A stretch of DNA of 64,000 nt from Przewalskia tangutica (lineage: Eukaryota; Streptophyta; Magnoliopsida; Solanales; Solanaceae): the NCBI GenBank assembly GCA_029844215.1, contig CM056738.1, positions 66,307,593-66,371,592 of the forward strand, written 5' to 3'. The position numbers were made by a program, and so were the translations under genes. Within the stretch, counting starts at the first letter, position 1. Each line of letters begins with the position of its first letter. This document shows, in pieces, positions 49,372 through 60,855 of this stretch. The notes under the pieces were generated by a model. It was given only the letters and a program-made list of their open reading frames with translations, made no database searches and was not told where the DNA came from.

Positions 49372-50160
49372 TCATTTACTGGGGACACTCTGGATGGATC
49401 TCCGATACTTTTCCGAAACATAACAACATGGAAGACCGGACGTACTGCCTCCTAAGTCGGACGACAGTGCTAACTTATAGGCAACCTGGCCTATTCTACA
49501 AACGATCTGAAAAGGCCCAAAGTACCTCGGGCTAAGATTCCCATGCTTTCCAAAACTCGTCACACCCTTCCTGGGTGGTACCTTCAAGACTCCATCGCAA
49601 CTCGAACTCCAAGTGTCGACGCCGATTATCCGCATGACTTCTGTTGACTCCGAGCTGTTAATAACCTCTTCTGGATAAGCTTCACCTTATCCACATCCTG
49701 CTGAATCAAGTATGGACCAATTATCTGAACCTTGCCAATATCGAACCAATCGACCGGCAACCTACACTTCCGCCCATTCAAGGCTTAATAAGGCGCCATC
49801 CGAATACTAAAATGGTAGCTATTATAATACTCACTCTCAAGAGGCAAATAATCCTCACAGCTACCCCTGAAATCAAAACACCGGCCCGTAACCTATCCTC
49901 AAATGTCTGGATAAAACGCACTGTTTGTCCGTCGGCCCGAGGGTGAATGCAATACTGAGACTCACCTGAGTTCCTAACCCCGCCTGGTAAAACCTCCAGA
50001 AAAAAAGAAATAGCCGTAAACTGGGCTCCACTGCCTGCTATAAAATAAAAGTAGGAACCCCGTGCAGCCTCACAACCTTCCTGATATATAACATCTCGCA
50101 ACCCTCCGCCGAGTAAACAGTCCTGACTAAAAGACAAGATGGGCTGACCTCATCGGCCCG
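49372..50160 (-). pseudogene. Element E integrase remnant (late core and C-terminal domain)
   Basis: Minus frames give RLHGVPTF near 50065, GTQVSLSIAFTLG and a RTIQT-like piece (49905-49990), RMAPYEALNGRKCRLPVDWF near 49740-49800, GPYLIQQDVDKVKLIQKRLL near 49665-49720, then VPPRKGVTSFGKHGNLSPRY and FGPFQIVCRIGQVAYKLALS (49455-49590). Even the second half of the core is weak, and the first catalytic Asp is missing. Longer and clearer than the remnants in A and D. Confidence 0.8.
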
Positions 50161-50725
50161 ACTACTGGTCGAACGCATCCACGAACTCGTACGATGGTTA
50201 CCTAAACTTGGGCCTAACACCATCGTGACCCTATCATCTAGCGGGACCACCTCAAACTGACCCCACCACAATCCGGGCTGCGGGTTGACTCGCGATATGG
50301 CCTCAACCCGACCCACTTCGTACTAAACTCTCATTCCTGGTCCGGAACAATCTCACTATTCAAGTCATGAGAACCTAGTGGTTTTCTAAGCTCAACTACC
50401 CACTTCTATTTCACACCACTCATGGACTTATCACCTGAATATACTCCACATATACAATGTACCCCGCAACAATCAAACGTACAATCCTTTACTCAAGACG
50501 GCCTTGCATCTAAGGTCTTCATGGTTATCTGTATTATATGGCTCACAATCTCCATGGCCCCAAACTTACCCCCTTCAACTAACCATGTTTTCTAATCACA
50601 ACTTACACAATGCTATTCGAACATAACACTTAACATTAGGTCACCATATCACGCATACTGTTCTCTAGAGGGTTAAGGATATACCTATAACTACTGCTTC
50701 TCTTTCCCCTTTGTCTCACTAACCA
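50161..50725 (-). other. Non-coding filler in element E
   Basis: No retroelement motif is readable. AAACTTGGGCCTAACACC (50206-50223) and CTCAACCCGACCC (50302-50314) have near-identical counterparts in D and, inverted, in A. The minus ORF at 50038-50316 runs across it into integrase but has no domain of its own. Confidence 0.6.
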
Positions 50726-52046
50726 AAGTCCTGGCCTGCAGGGCGCATAGCTAGAGAAAGCGATGAACCAGCCACTGATCCTGAAGGCTGAGTCTCTACA
50801 TCCGCGCCACCTCTGGTTGGACAGTTTCTCACCATCTGGCCCTGCTGGCCGCAAACATACAAGCTGTCGAGGTAGTACGACACTCCCCACAATGACACCT
50901 ACCACAACGGCCACACCGAGGTAGGGGTGGTCTCATCTGATTAACACTCCTTCTCCTCCGAACAACTGAATCCGCAACTGACCTGGTAGCCTGAGTCATC
51001 CCACCTGTATCCCTCCTACTAGGACATCCTCTCATCACATGGCCCTGACGGCCGCTGGTAAAACAAGCACCCGTAAACAGGCGACATTCCCGTGATGACG
51101 CCTACATAGTGAACACCGAGGAAAACCGACTGGCCGCTAGAACCGATGTAAAATCGTGAACTAAAACCCGGAGCTCACCAACTCCTCGCATACCCCGAAT
51201 GTCCCAAGCTCGCGAGGACCACTCAGATCGGGCGGAGGCGCATAACCACCTGCCGGAAGGTCCGCTCGAAAGTTACCAAAGGACCTCATTGCTCGCCCTT
51301 TCTCGCGATCTTCGTTAATCCGCCGATCTTTATGTTCCTCGATCACGCGCATAAGCTCAGACGCGGCAATGTCCATGCTCGATCAAGAGCTACTCTTGTA
51401 CAACCCTTTACTAGATAATCGTCAAGTCTCGTGACATATCGGCACTCTATCCTCCATGTTCGCTACTAAAGCGGTGGACATAACGAGCCAATGAGTCAAA
51501 CTCGACATCAGATTCCCGAACCGCCCGCCTGCTCGCCAACATCATAAATATATCCGCCCGAAGCTCTCATCCGCGAGGGCAAGAAGTGTAAGAAATGCCT
51601 CGAGGTCTTGATCACTTTCATGATCCATCGCAATCGCCGAATAAACTCCCGAGGATCTTCTCGCTTAATCCATAGAACTCGGGTGGACTGCAACTCAAGA
51701 AGTCCCGAAATCTCAACTATCGGATCTAGGGTGAACTACTGGTACTACCGGAACCTCCGACTCTCGTCTGTCCTTATTCCTAGCCACAAGCCTAGCTAGT
51801 AACTAGGCCATCTCCTTGTAACTCATATCCTCGGCACCTGGTCGTGGAACTGGAGACTCAGGTATCGCGGTCTCGTGAGCTACCGCCACGCTTCTAAACT
51901 CTCCCGGGCTAGCGCGCCGCAGAACCCCCATCCAAGTACCACCTTAGATAAAGACTGGCTCGTGCCTCGTAACCCTCTCAGATTCTATTCGCAGCTCCCT
52001 CTGCTGCCTTGCCCTTCTGGGCTCTGGTTGCCTTGCGCAGAGGCAT
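50726..52046 (-). pseudogene. Element E gag with two zinc-knuckle modules
   Basis: The start, MPLRKATRAQKGKAAEGAAN at 52046, is about 190 bases from the PBS. Capsid pieces follow, such as EDPREFIRRLRWIMKV near 51630-51680 and LVKGC near 51400. Two knuckle modules lie about 230 bases apart. The first, near 51000-51060, reads SGRQGHVMRGCPSRRD. The second, at about 50826-50925, has CGRCGRCHCGEC and then a C-GQQGQMVRNCPTRGG segment. The end, QPSGSVAGSS, matches A. Several stops and shifts break the frame. Confidence 0.8.
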
Positions 52047-52236
52047 AACTGGTACATATGAATACGCCAGAGGGAGTCCAACTTAACACACAACTCTAAG
52101 GCACAATCTCAGAGTGAGAAGAATGGAAACCAATCCTAAATATCCTGCAGCCTCCTGATTATAGGTGTGGTGCACAACACGCCGATAATCAATACTCTAC
52201 TAGATACGGTCTGTAGACACTTTCCGAGGATTAACT

Positions 52237-52248
52237 GCTCTGATACCA
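52237..52248 (-). other. Primer-binding site of element E
   Basis: TGGTATCAGAGC on the minus strand, a full 12-base match to the complement of initiator tRNA-Met, four bases from the LTR edge at 52253. Confidence 0.92.
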
Positions 52249-52252
52249 CTTT

Positions 52253-55200
52253 TGTCACGACCCGACTGCCCACGATCGTGCCTTACCCCGGCACCCTAGT
52301 GATACAACATCGAGAAAATCAGTAAAATAAAAACTCATAAAAGATAAATGGTGAAATAAGAAAACAAAGCAACCAAAACGATTACCTTTCAGATATATAA
52401 ATAAAAACTTGAATAGCTACATCCTTTACAAACCCCGCCCACAACAAGATTATGCACTGTAATAATTTTTATAACAACTATGACGGGACAGGGCCCCGCC
52501 ATACCCCTGAATGTACAAGTACCTACAATCTCAGGGAATCATACCAAAAGATAAGCCTCCGGAGAAACGGAGCTTTCCAAAACGTCAATCGTGATCCATG
52601 AGCGAGGATCAACAATCGTGTACTCTACCGCAGATTTAACGCAGCTTCAAGGAGGTCGCATAACAGGTACCAAGTATGTGAAACTGAAAATACAGTAAAT
52701 GAAATCATAATAGTCTATATAAAACATGAGACATATATGATAACCAAACTACGATACACAATATGTAAGCAGCCATGTCAAGTCAGGGACTCACGCCCTC
52801 AAAGTCATCACTCAAATATAACCATGGGTCTCATGCCCACAATATCAATCATGCCCGTGGAATTCCTTCCTCACTGCCGGCAGTCCATGATATAAAAATA
52901 CCAAGGAATACACACGAACACCAGGTCCCACCTGTGTCATAATAAAACCGTATGGGGTAAGTACGAAGGCATAGCCGACTACTAGAACCCACCGTACCAA
53001 TAATGCTATAAAACTGTATCACGAGGTCTTTCTAGACCGCCAAATGATCGAAGCTGGGCCACTCGCCCTCAGTATCATTGTGCGCGTCTAACACTGGAAC
53101 TCACCGCAGCTCCGCATAGGCCACACATGCCCGCATGAGGTACTCCTCGCATCGGGGGTAGCTAACCCGTGGCATCGTTCTGGACTCCCGCAGTCCGCAT
53201 GACCTCACATGGACCGCATGAGGTATTCCTCGTATCGGCGTAACACACCCGGCGGTTCCTGGAACTCCCGTAGCTCCGCATGACCTCACATGGACCGCAT
53301 GAGGTATTCCTCATATCGGGGGTACCTAACCCGCGGCTCGTAACAAGTCAGGAGGGGTAAGTGATATAATACCAGCACAACGGGCTTATCGTTAAACAAC
53401 ATAAGCACAACAAGAAAAAACCCCTTTACACAAACGTCACAAGACACTAACACACGTAGCATCATAACATGTTTACTTATCAAACCAACAAGAAAGTATT
53501 ACAAGGCTATCACAAGCAAAACATAGGCAAGTTACTCACACAAGGTACTTTTATTTGATGTCAACAAATCCGGGTTTTAACCCCAAAGTACTACATACTT
53601 TAACTCTTTAAAAAGATCCATTTCTTTCACAAAAGTCACACGATACCCGTAGTATCAAAATAGAGTAACTATCTTTTTAAGTAAACCAAAACAATTTCCA
53701 TACCTTTTTTTTTAAACCAACTTAAGACAAAAGCAAGCCTTTTTTTTTTTTTAAACAAAAACACTTCAAATTTTCAAGTCTCTCTCTTTTATAAATCAAG
53801 TCCCTTACTTTGGAATTTTAAGAAAGTCAAAACTTGTTTTTAATAATCTTATTAAAGCAGCCATGATCTAGGAAATGTAATACAATTTTGTCTTATCTTA
53901 GCTTCTATGCAGATGAAAGATTCTACTTGTTTTAAGTTAATTATTAGTCATTACATTTTCCTTTATTAACGCTGCAATGGCTTGTTCGATACTCATTCTC
54001 ATTTCCGAAATCAATATAACATTATTATTTAAAAACCAAGTACTCATTACTCACGAATGAGGTTTCACAACTTTCTACACAATTCAAGTTTTTCACATAT
54101 CATATCAAGTCAAATATAAGTCAAGTCTCTTATCTTTTTTTAAAAATTAATAAACCATTCTTTTACCTACATAAAGTCGTTATAATCAACTTCCCATAAA
54201 GCCATTATAACACTTTATGTTTTAAACCAACCAAATTCGTTTAGCACACGTACGTCTACCGTACTATATAGTTCACAACAATCATGCTAGAAAGGATAGG
54301 AAGAGGTTCACATACCTCGCGACGATTATCGACAATTAGCAAAACGCTCCAAAGTACTATGACCTTGCTAGCCTTTTCCACCCTTCAAGTAGAATACGCT
54401 ACTCGTAGCACTTCAACCTATAATGGCCATAAAACGTCTATTAACTTCTAGATCTCTTCGTAGAACATTTCTAAGAACAAGGTTCCATATTCTACGGAAA
54501 AATTCTACAGTAACCTCCCCGTAACCACATAAATAACCTCCAATATCAAGGCCCGCTACCAAGCCAACAACTCAAAGGGGATTACACGTCTAACCGGGCG
54601 TGTACAATTCTGCCCCACAATAATACTATAAGTCTACTATAAATACAGTCCAATGTAAATACAGTTCAATTCTTTTTAATCATCCTTCCATAAATCTTAT
54701 ACTCAATTAAACATTACTACAACATGTAATCTCCAATTACAATAGGGGGATAAAGATCATTACCTCGATAAGCCCAAATTTATCCAAGATTTATAAGTCG
54801 ATCCTGAGCAACGTTTAGCTCCACTTCCTTACGCTCCAACCCGCTCCAAGAAACCCTTAGAAGTTTCTAAACCACTTCTCTTAACACTTCATCCATCTAT
54901 GAAGATTTTCCTAGGGTTTCGTTTTGCGACTAAAGGAATAAAGTAGTATTTCCGGGCTCTTATGTTGGGATAACTTTAGAATACTACAAGGGATTACAAG
55001 GCTAAGGTATTTGGGATTATACCAACACTTGAAGAATTTTTCTACACAAAGGGGGGGGGGGGTGTTGGACGAGAACAACACTATGGAGGGAGTATATTTT
55101 TTTGCCTTGGAAACTCTTAAGTGGATGAATAAAGTCTTGAAATCAAGGGGGTATTTATAGAGAAATCAAGGGCTAGGATTAAAGCAAGTGTATGGTGAAG

Positions 55201-55677
55201 ATTGGATCCAAGTGTGTGTGGATTTTACCAACCAAATGTCCACCACAAAAATGGGACAAGTGGCTTGCCACTTGTCCCCCTCCAAACCGTCCAAGGACAC
55301 ATGTCCATCATCAATTCGGCCAACATAGCCACATGGGGGTGACACGTGTCCCCCCCTACTCGTCCAAAATATTTCATCTTCCGAAAATATCTGTAATGCC
55401 AAAAATCCGAAAATAAAGTGGGCCCCATAAAACCGTAAATTTTTCCCCGTGGGCCCCACGTGACCAATTTCGGAAATAAAATTCCATAATCCACTAATAT
55501 TCCAAAAAGTCCGAATACCAAATCTGGGAATCCAATTCCCATTAACGAACCTTTTTCCTTCACAAAATCCGGAAACTTTTCCGTCGAAAAATCACATCTT
55601 TCTTCCTTTCCAATTTTAATGTCGTATTCTCGTACGTACGTCCTTATATACATACTCTGGAACTACGGGGTGTAACA
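52253..55677 (-). repeat. Element E 5' LTR
   Basis: The undisturbed partner of 45626-48974. It carries GAGGTATTCCTC boxes at about 53126, 53219 and 53299, the TACTTTGG box near 53585, the shared block (53846-54008), the TTATAATCAACTTCCCATAAA box near 54180 and a minus-strand TATAAATA at 55152-55159. A run of G at 55051-55061 is of different length in the other copy. Confidence 0.9.
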
Positions 55678-56018
55678 GTTGTACCCGCCCGCATGGGACT
55701 ATTTCACCCGCATAAGCCCATAAGGACTCGCATGAGGTATTCCTCGCATCGTGGGTAGCAAATCCACGGAATAGGTGGTATAATGATCTTGGGGATTTAC
55801 CCCTCATTTATACTCTTACCCTGAAGAAGGTGGTATGACGTCTTGGGGCTTGCCCCTCATTCATACTCTTACCCTAGAGAAGGTGGTATAACGATCTTGG
55901 GGGTTTACCCCTCATTTATACTCTTACCCTATCTCAACCGGCCATCATACATAACATAAGCCCTACCGGCTTATCATACATAACATAAGCACTACTGGCT
56001 TATTATACAATAAATAAG
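55678..56018 (-). repeat. Element C 5' LTR, fragment 3
   Basis: It matches 5535-5869 in C's 3' LTR: two GAGGTATTCCTC-associated units, the 54-bp array (55774-55930) and the ACATAACATAAGC repeats. It ends ATAAATAAG, where LTR F starts. The rest of C's 5' LTR must lie beyond the window. Confidence 0.88.
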
Positions 56019-59000
56019 TGTTACACCCCGTAAGTCCAGAACATGTATAAGAGAATGTACGAAAGGAAACAAGACTTGAAAATTAGTACGAAAGGAAGAA
56101 TTGTTTTTCCGACGAAAAATCTTCCGAACGTCGGAAAGGAAAAATGTTCGTTGTTGAGAATTGGATTCTCAAAATGCATTATTTGAAGAGTATGGAACTT
56201 TTAACCTTATGGAAATTTATTTTTACGGATTTGGTAACGTGGGGACCACCCGAGGAATTTTACGTTTTTGTGGGGCCCACGAGGGTTACGGAATTTTATG
56301 GACGAATGATAGGGTGACACGTGGCACCCCCTCCATGATGTTGGACTAAATATTGCAAGGGTGTTATGGTCATTTGACCTATGTAGATGATAAGTCTTCT
56401 AAGCTTGATATTGTTGACAAGTCAACTTGTCCACCTAGGCTTGATCCAAGTGAAACCCATCCTAACCTCACATTTGTGGACATCTAAACCCTCCATTGTG
56501 TTTTATAAGGTTACTACTAGTGCAAGACTAGCTCATTTACACTTAGAAAAATTAGAGAACAATTGTTCTTCACTTGTTGCTCTCGGCTTTGTCCAACTTT
56601 CCCACACAAAATTTTGTAGTTTTGATCCATTAGCCACAAGACTTTAACCCAATGTCCCCAAGGGTATTGTAAGGTTATCTCAATAGAAAGATTTCGGAAA
56701 AAACGCATTTTTACGTTAGTCGCAAGGCGGAAACTAATGGAGTTCTTCAACTTTGAAGTTGGAACTTGAAGATGGGTTCTTCATAGGCCTCTAAGGAGTG
56801 CTTGGAGCGGATTGGAACTTAAGGAAAGGAGCTAAGAATTTCTAAGGCGCGACTTTGGATCTTGGAAATTTTAAGGGCTTGGAAAGGTATAAATTTTGTC
56901 GTTTTAGTAGTTAAGACTTACTTATTGTTGTAGCTATGGATTTTAGCAAGCATGTGTTATATAGTGTGAAGTTTGATATGTTTATGGGCTATTGGAACCC
57001 TAATCCGAAAACTAGCATGTTTAGCTTTAAGATTGGAATTCAAGTTGATTATTAGTTTAAGTCGTCGCATGTTGAATAAAGAAGGAAATTGTAGTTGTTG
57101 AAGTTGTTTATGACTAAATAACATGTTGACCTAAGAACTTGAAATTGGAAAAGGATTGGAAAAGATGTAGTGTTATTGGTTATATGTTGGCCGAGAATGG
57201 CTGGTGAAGTATTATACTATTTGGTATGAATTGTGGGGCGGAATTTTACACGTATTGTAAGGCGTGTAATCCCCTTTGTTTGGTTGTTGTTTGGAGCCTT
57301 AAATGTGGCGTGTTGGTTATTGTATTCGGCCTTGAAAAAGGTGGCAAAGTGAGTAGAAACAAAGGAAGTCGCCCGATTTTCCGTAGAATTAGAGACCGTA
57401 TACTTAGTATTATTCTACGTTAGAGGCTAGAAGTTGATAGTCTTGTTGTGACCATTATAGGTTGACACTTCTACGACGCGATTCGGCTTAGCTCGTGGAT
57501 TTAGCCAAAATGTATGTGAACTATCTCTCTTCTAGCATGATTCCTTAAGATTAAGAAAGTATGTTCTACTCCTTAAATGATCCATTCCTTGGTTGTATTT
57601 GGATTGCCTAGAATAGAATTTGTTCTATGAACTTCCTTGATTGTACTTTGATGTTTAAATTGTAAGTTGTAAAATCCATTTTCTTAGTGAAGTTTGGATT
57701 CTTAAAAGTGAAAGTATTTTACTTAAAGTACATAGAGTCTTGAAAAGGAAGTGGTTTCCAAATCTTTTGGGCTAGTGCCTTAGTCCCAAAATCCTAAAGG
57801 TCATTATAATGACTTTAGGGGAGTCAAAGGAGTGATTTACTTAATTGTTTTAAAAAGAGGAGAAATGACATGATTTAAGAGAAGTAACCTGTTTTAAAGG
57901 AGTGAGTTACTTGAGGTTTAAAAGTAGAAGAAACTTGTTTTCTATATATTAAGAGACTTAAAGTGTTTTGAAAGTTAAGAACTTGATTTGTAAGTATGTG
58001 ATACTTGGTTTTAATAGTATAAGTCTCTTGGTTAAAAAAGGAATGGATATGTCTAAAACCATAAAGGGTTATAACGGCTTTATGGGAAGTTGGTTATAAC
58101 GACTTTATGGAAGGTTTAGAAAGTTGTCTATTTTGATTAAAGGGCATAAGTTGCCTAGATTGTGAAAATTTGAAGTTACTTGATTTCAAGCCTTGAAATG
58201 AGTTTTCTAAACGTGTAGTAACTTACTTTGAAAAATAGACATGCCTTGATACTACGGGTGTTAGTATCTTGGGATTTTACATAAAAAGGAGTCTTTTGAA
58301 AAGAATGTACGTACGTAGTACTTTGGCCTGTTTAATTGAGAATAATTCTATGTGATGCCTTGATTAGTACTTTGGCTTGATAAATTGAGAATTTGTCTAA
58401 GAGCGCCCTGATAAGTACTTTGGCTTGTTAAATGAGAATTATTCTATTTGTGCCCTGATAAGTACTTTGGCTTGTTAAATGAGAATTATTCTATTTGTGC
58501 CCTAATAAGTACTTTGGCTTGTTAAATGAGAATTATTCTATTTGTGCCCTGATGAGTACTTTGGCTTGTTAAATGAGAATTATTCTATTTGTGCCGTGAT
58601 AAGTACTTTGGCTTGTTAAATGAGAATTATTCTATGTGTGCCCTGATAAGTACTTTGGCCTGTTAAATGAGAATTATTCTATTTGTGCCTTGATAAGTAC
58701 TTTGGCCTGATAAATTGAGAATTTGTCTAAGTGTGCCTTGATAAGTACTTTGGCTTGATTAATTGAGAATTATTCTATGTGTGCCTTGATAAGTACTTTG
58801 GCTTGTTTAGTTGAGAATTGCCTATGTGTCGGAAATAGCGGTTGTGTGCTATTGGTATATCGGTCGTTTCGGTCATTCCGGGTTTGTGGCATTTGCATTC
58901 CGTGGAATTTCTACCCACGATGCGAGGAATACCTCACGCGTCCGTAGGGACTTATGCGGTGAAATAGTCTCACGCGGGTCCAACCTACGCGAGGAATACC

Positions 59001-59676
59001 TCACGCGAGTCCAAGGGCTTACGCGGTGAAATAGTCCCATGCGAGGAATACCTAACGCGGTCCACGCGCCTATGCGGTGAAATAGTCCTGCGAGTAGGAT
59101 GGTTAAATGATCTGCGGGCGGATGGTCTGTTTTGATCATGAGCTTCTATTTTATATTGTAAGGATACTCATCGCTTACTCTCATTGTTAGTAAGGCACAA
59201 TGTGTTGTAATTTGATTATCATATATGTCCCCGGATTTGGTTGTGTTACCCTATGGTCATGCTTTTACGATGTGGATTCCGGGGCATGAGACCACGAGGC
59301 ATTTAGGACACAGGTGGGACTTGGTGTTCATGTATCCTTATTGGTATTATTACATCATGGATCAGCAGGTGAGGAAGGATTCCACGCATGATTGATATTT
59401 TGGGCGAGACCCATAGTTATATTTGAGTAGTGACTTTGAGGGCTGCGTCCCCGACTTGATATGACCGCTATGTGTTATGTATCGTAGGTTGGCTATCATA
59501 CATATCTCTGTTTTGTTTAGATCGTTATGATTTTATTACGATTTCATCGCTCACATACTTGGTACATTCTTCGCATCGACCTCCTTCGGCCGCGTCACGC
59601 CGCAGTTTAGGTACGCATTCTGATCGGCAGTGTAGGATCCGCCGGATTTTTGGATAGCTCCTGCTCGTGAGTTTAT
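56019..59676 (+). repeat. LTR F, inserted in C's 5' LTR, interrupted by H
   Basis: It starts TGTTACACCCCGTAAG and follows the general plan of the family: a ACGTGGNNCCAC stretch near 56240, a TATAAGG site at 56514-56520, TTATGGGAAGTTGGTTATAA at about 58080, the TACTTTGG box at 58317, GAGGAATACCTC boxes (58923-59050) and the GACCTCCTTCGGCCGC end module near 59580. The LTR end is not reached, as H starts at 59677. It is a fourth LTR type. No internal region is in view, so it may be a solo LTR or a 5' LTR. Confidence 0.82.
58316..58829 (+). repeat. 47-bp minisatellite, about 11 copies, inside LTR F
   Basis: The unit is about 47 bp, beginning TGATAAGTACTTTGGCTTG and ending TATTTGTGCCC. Copies start at about 58317, 58367, 58415, 58462, 58509, 58556, 58603, 58650, 58697, 58744 and 58791. 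The middle copies differ by one or two bases; the outer ones are more diverged, as in arrays that grow from the inside. The first copy coincides with the TACGTAGTACTTTGG box that other LTRs have once. Confidence 0.95.
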
Positions 59677-60441
59677 TGTTATACCGTATTTCCGAGTATG
59701 TACGTAAGGGAATACGCATAAAAAGTCTAGCCTTAAAGATTAGGCAAAACGCTTTTTGGGCACAACTCACAAAGCGAATAGTTTTCGACGAAACGTTTCC
59801 ACCTTCGTAGGTAAATTCCGGCTATGCCATTTCTAATTTTTGCGATTTTTCCGAGAGACGAAACATTTTGACCAACGGAGGGCGACACTTGGCACCTCCA
59901 ATTTGTGGACTTGAAATCGTCCGTTGGACGAATTGAAGACTTTGGCACGTTTTGTGCCTTGTACAAGTCAAGAGAGTTGGTAGGATATTTGTGTATAGTT
60001 AATCCTCACCCTACACTTGCCTTGCACTTGTCTTAATCTTGGCCATTGGTTGGCCACTTCTGACCTATAAATACCCCTTAAGATGAAGAGTTCTTCATCC
60101 ACAAAGCTTTCAAGTCTTGAAAATCTTCTCCTCTCCCTTAAGCCCTTTCGTCAACACCTTCCCTCCCTTGTGAAGTTTGGCTGAGGGCCTACCCCCGCTC
60201 TAGCCTAGTAGTTTGGCCGAGGCCCCCCCTAGCCTAGCCAAAACCTACCCCCCTCCCTTGGTAGAAAAGTTGCCTTCTTGTATTGTTATAATGCCCAAAA
60301 TACCCTAGCCCAAATACCTTAGTACTTAGTAGAAGTTGTGAAGAACTTCTAAGGTTTCCTTGGAGCATACAACTTAGGAGCAAAACCTTGCTCAGGCGCG
60401 ACTTTTTCTAGGATATTATTGGGCTTACCGAGGTAACTAAT
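59677..60441 (+). repeat. LTR fragment H (D/G family), inserted in LTR F
   Basis: It starts TGTTATACCGTATTTCC and matches the first ~770 bases of G's LTR, including TATAAATA at 60066-60073 and the CTAGCCTAGCCAAAACC stretch. It is cut after GAGGTAACTAA by element G. The remaining part of H should lie beyond G. The reading frames at 59525-59966 are chance frames. Confidence 0.85.
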
Positions 60442-60847
60442 TGTTATACCCCGTATTTCCAGAGTATGTACGTAAGGGAATACGTACGAAAGTCTAGCCT
60501 TAAAGATAAGCCTTGGACGTTTTTATTTGTACACAACTCACTAAAAGAATCGTTTTCCGACGAAACGTTTCCACAGCTTTCGTAGAGTAAATTCCGGCTA
60601 TGCCATTTCTTATTTTTGCGGATTTTTCCGAGAGAAAACATTTTGGACCAACGGAGGGCAACACTTGGCACCTCCCATTGGTGGACTTGAATCGCCCATT
60701 TGGACGAATTGAAGAACCCTTGGCACGTTTTTTTGTGCCTTGTGCACAAGTCAAGGGTTGGTAGGATATTTGTGTTTAGTTAATCCTCACCCTACACTTG
60801 CCTTGCACTTGTCTTAATCTTGGCCATTGGTTGGCCACTTCTTGACC

Positions 60848-60855
60848 TATAAATA
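60848..60855 (+). promoter_or_regulatory. TATA box of element G 5' LTR
   Basis: TATAAATA followed by CCCC lies about 405 bp into the LTR, and H has the same at 60066-60073. E, D and I have it on the minus strand. It is the likely start site of the element RNA; this is inference from position. Confidence 0.6.

Larger units (their letters stand above)
45626..55677 (-). mobile_element. Element E: non-autonomous gypsy element inserted in C's 5' LTR
   Basis: LTRs at 45626-48974 and 52253-55677 (3349 and 3425 bp) frame a 3.28-kb internal region with PBS, gag, filler, integrase and polypurine tract on the minus strand. The LTR start TGTTACACCCCGTAGTTCC and end place it with A and I. Protease, RT and RNase H are absent. 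C's LTR resumes at 55678. The flanks, GGCTTT and GTTGT, do not give a clear target duplication. Confidence 0.88.
4855..56018 (-). mobile_element. Element C: outer Tekay/Del-like Ty3/gypsy chromovirus, interrupted by B, D, E and F
   Basis: On the minus strand the order is 5' LTR, PBS (35322-35333), gag, protease, RT, RNase H, integrase, chromodomain, polypurine tract, 3' LTR. RT before integrase marks Ty3/gypsy, and the terminal chromodomain marks a chromovirus. C's own sequence is 4855-10184, 32614-35574, 45180-45625 and 55678-56018; everything between is later insertion. The internal region adds up to about 5.0 kb, normal for the group. The start of the 5' LTR is not reached, because F is inserted at 56019. 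The left flank ends ACCATATG, so no target duplication can be tested. Confidence 0.92.

Noticed and set aside
58316..58829. CRISPR-like array
   Set aside because: Units are contiguous with no unique spacers, and the setting is a plant LTR; it is a minisatellite.
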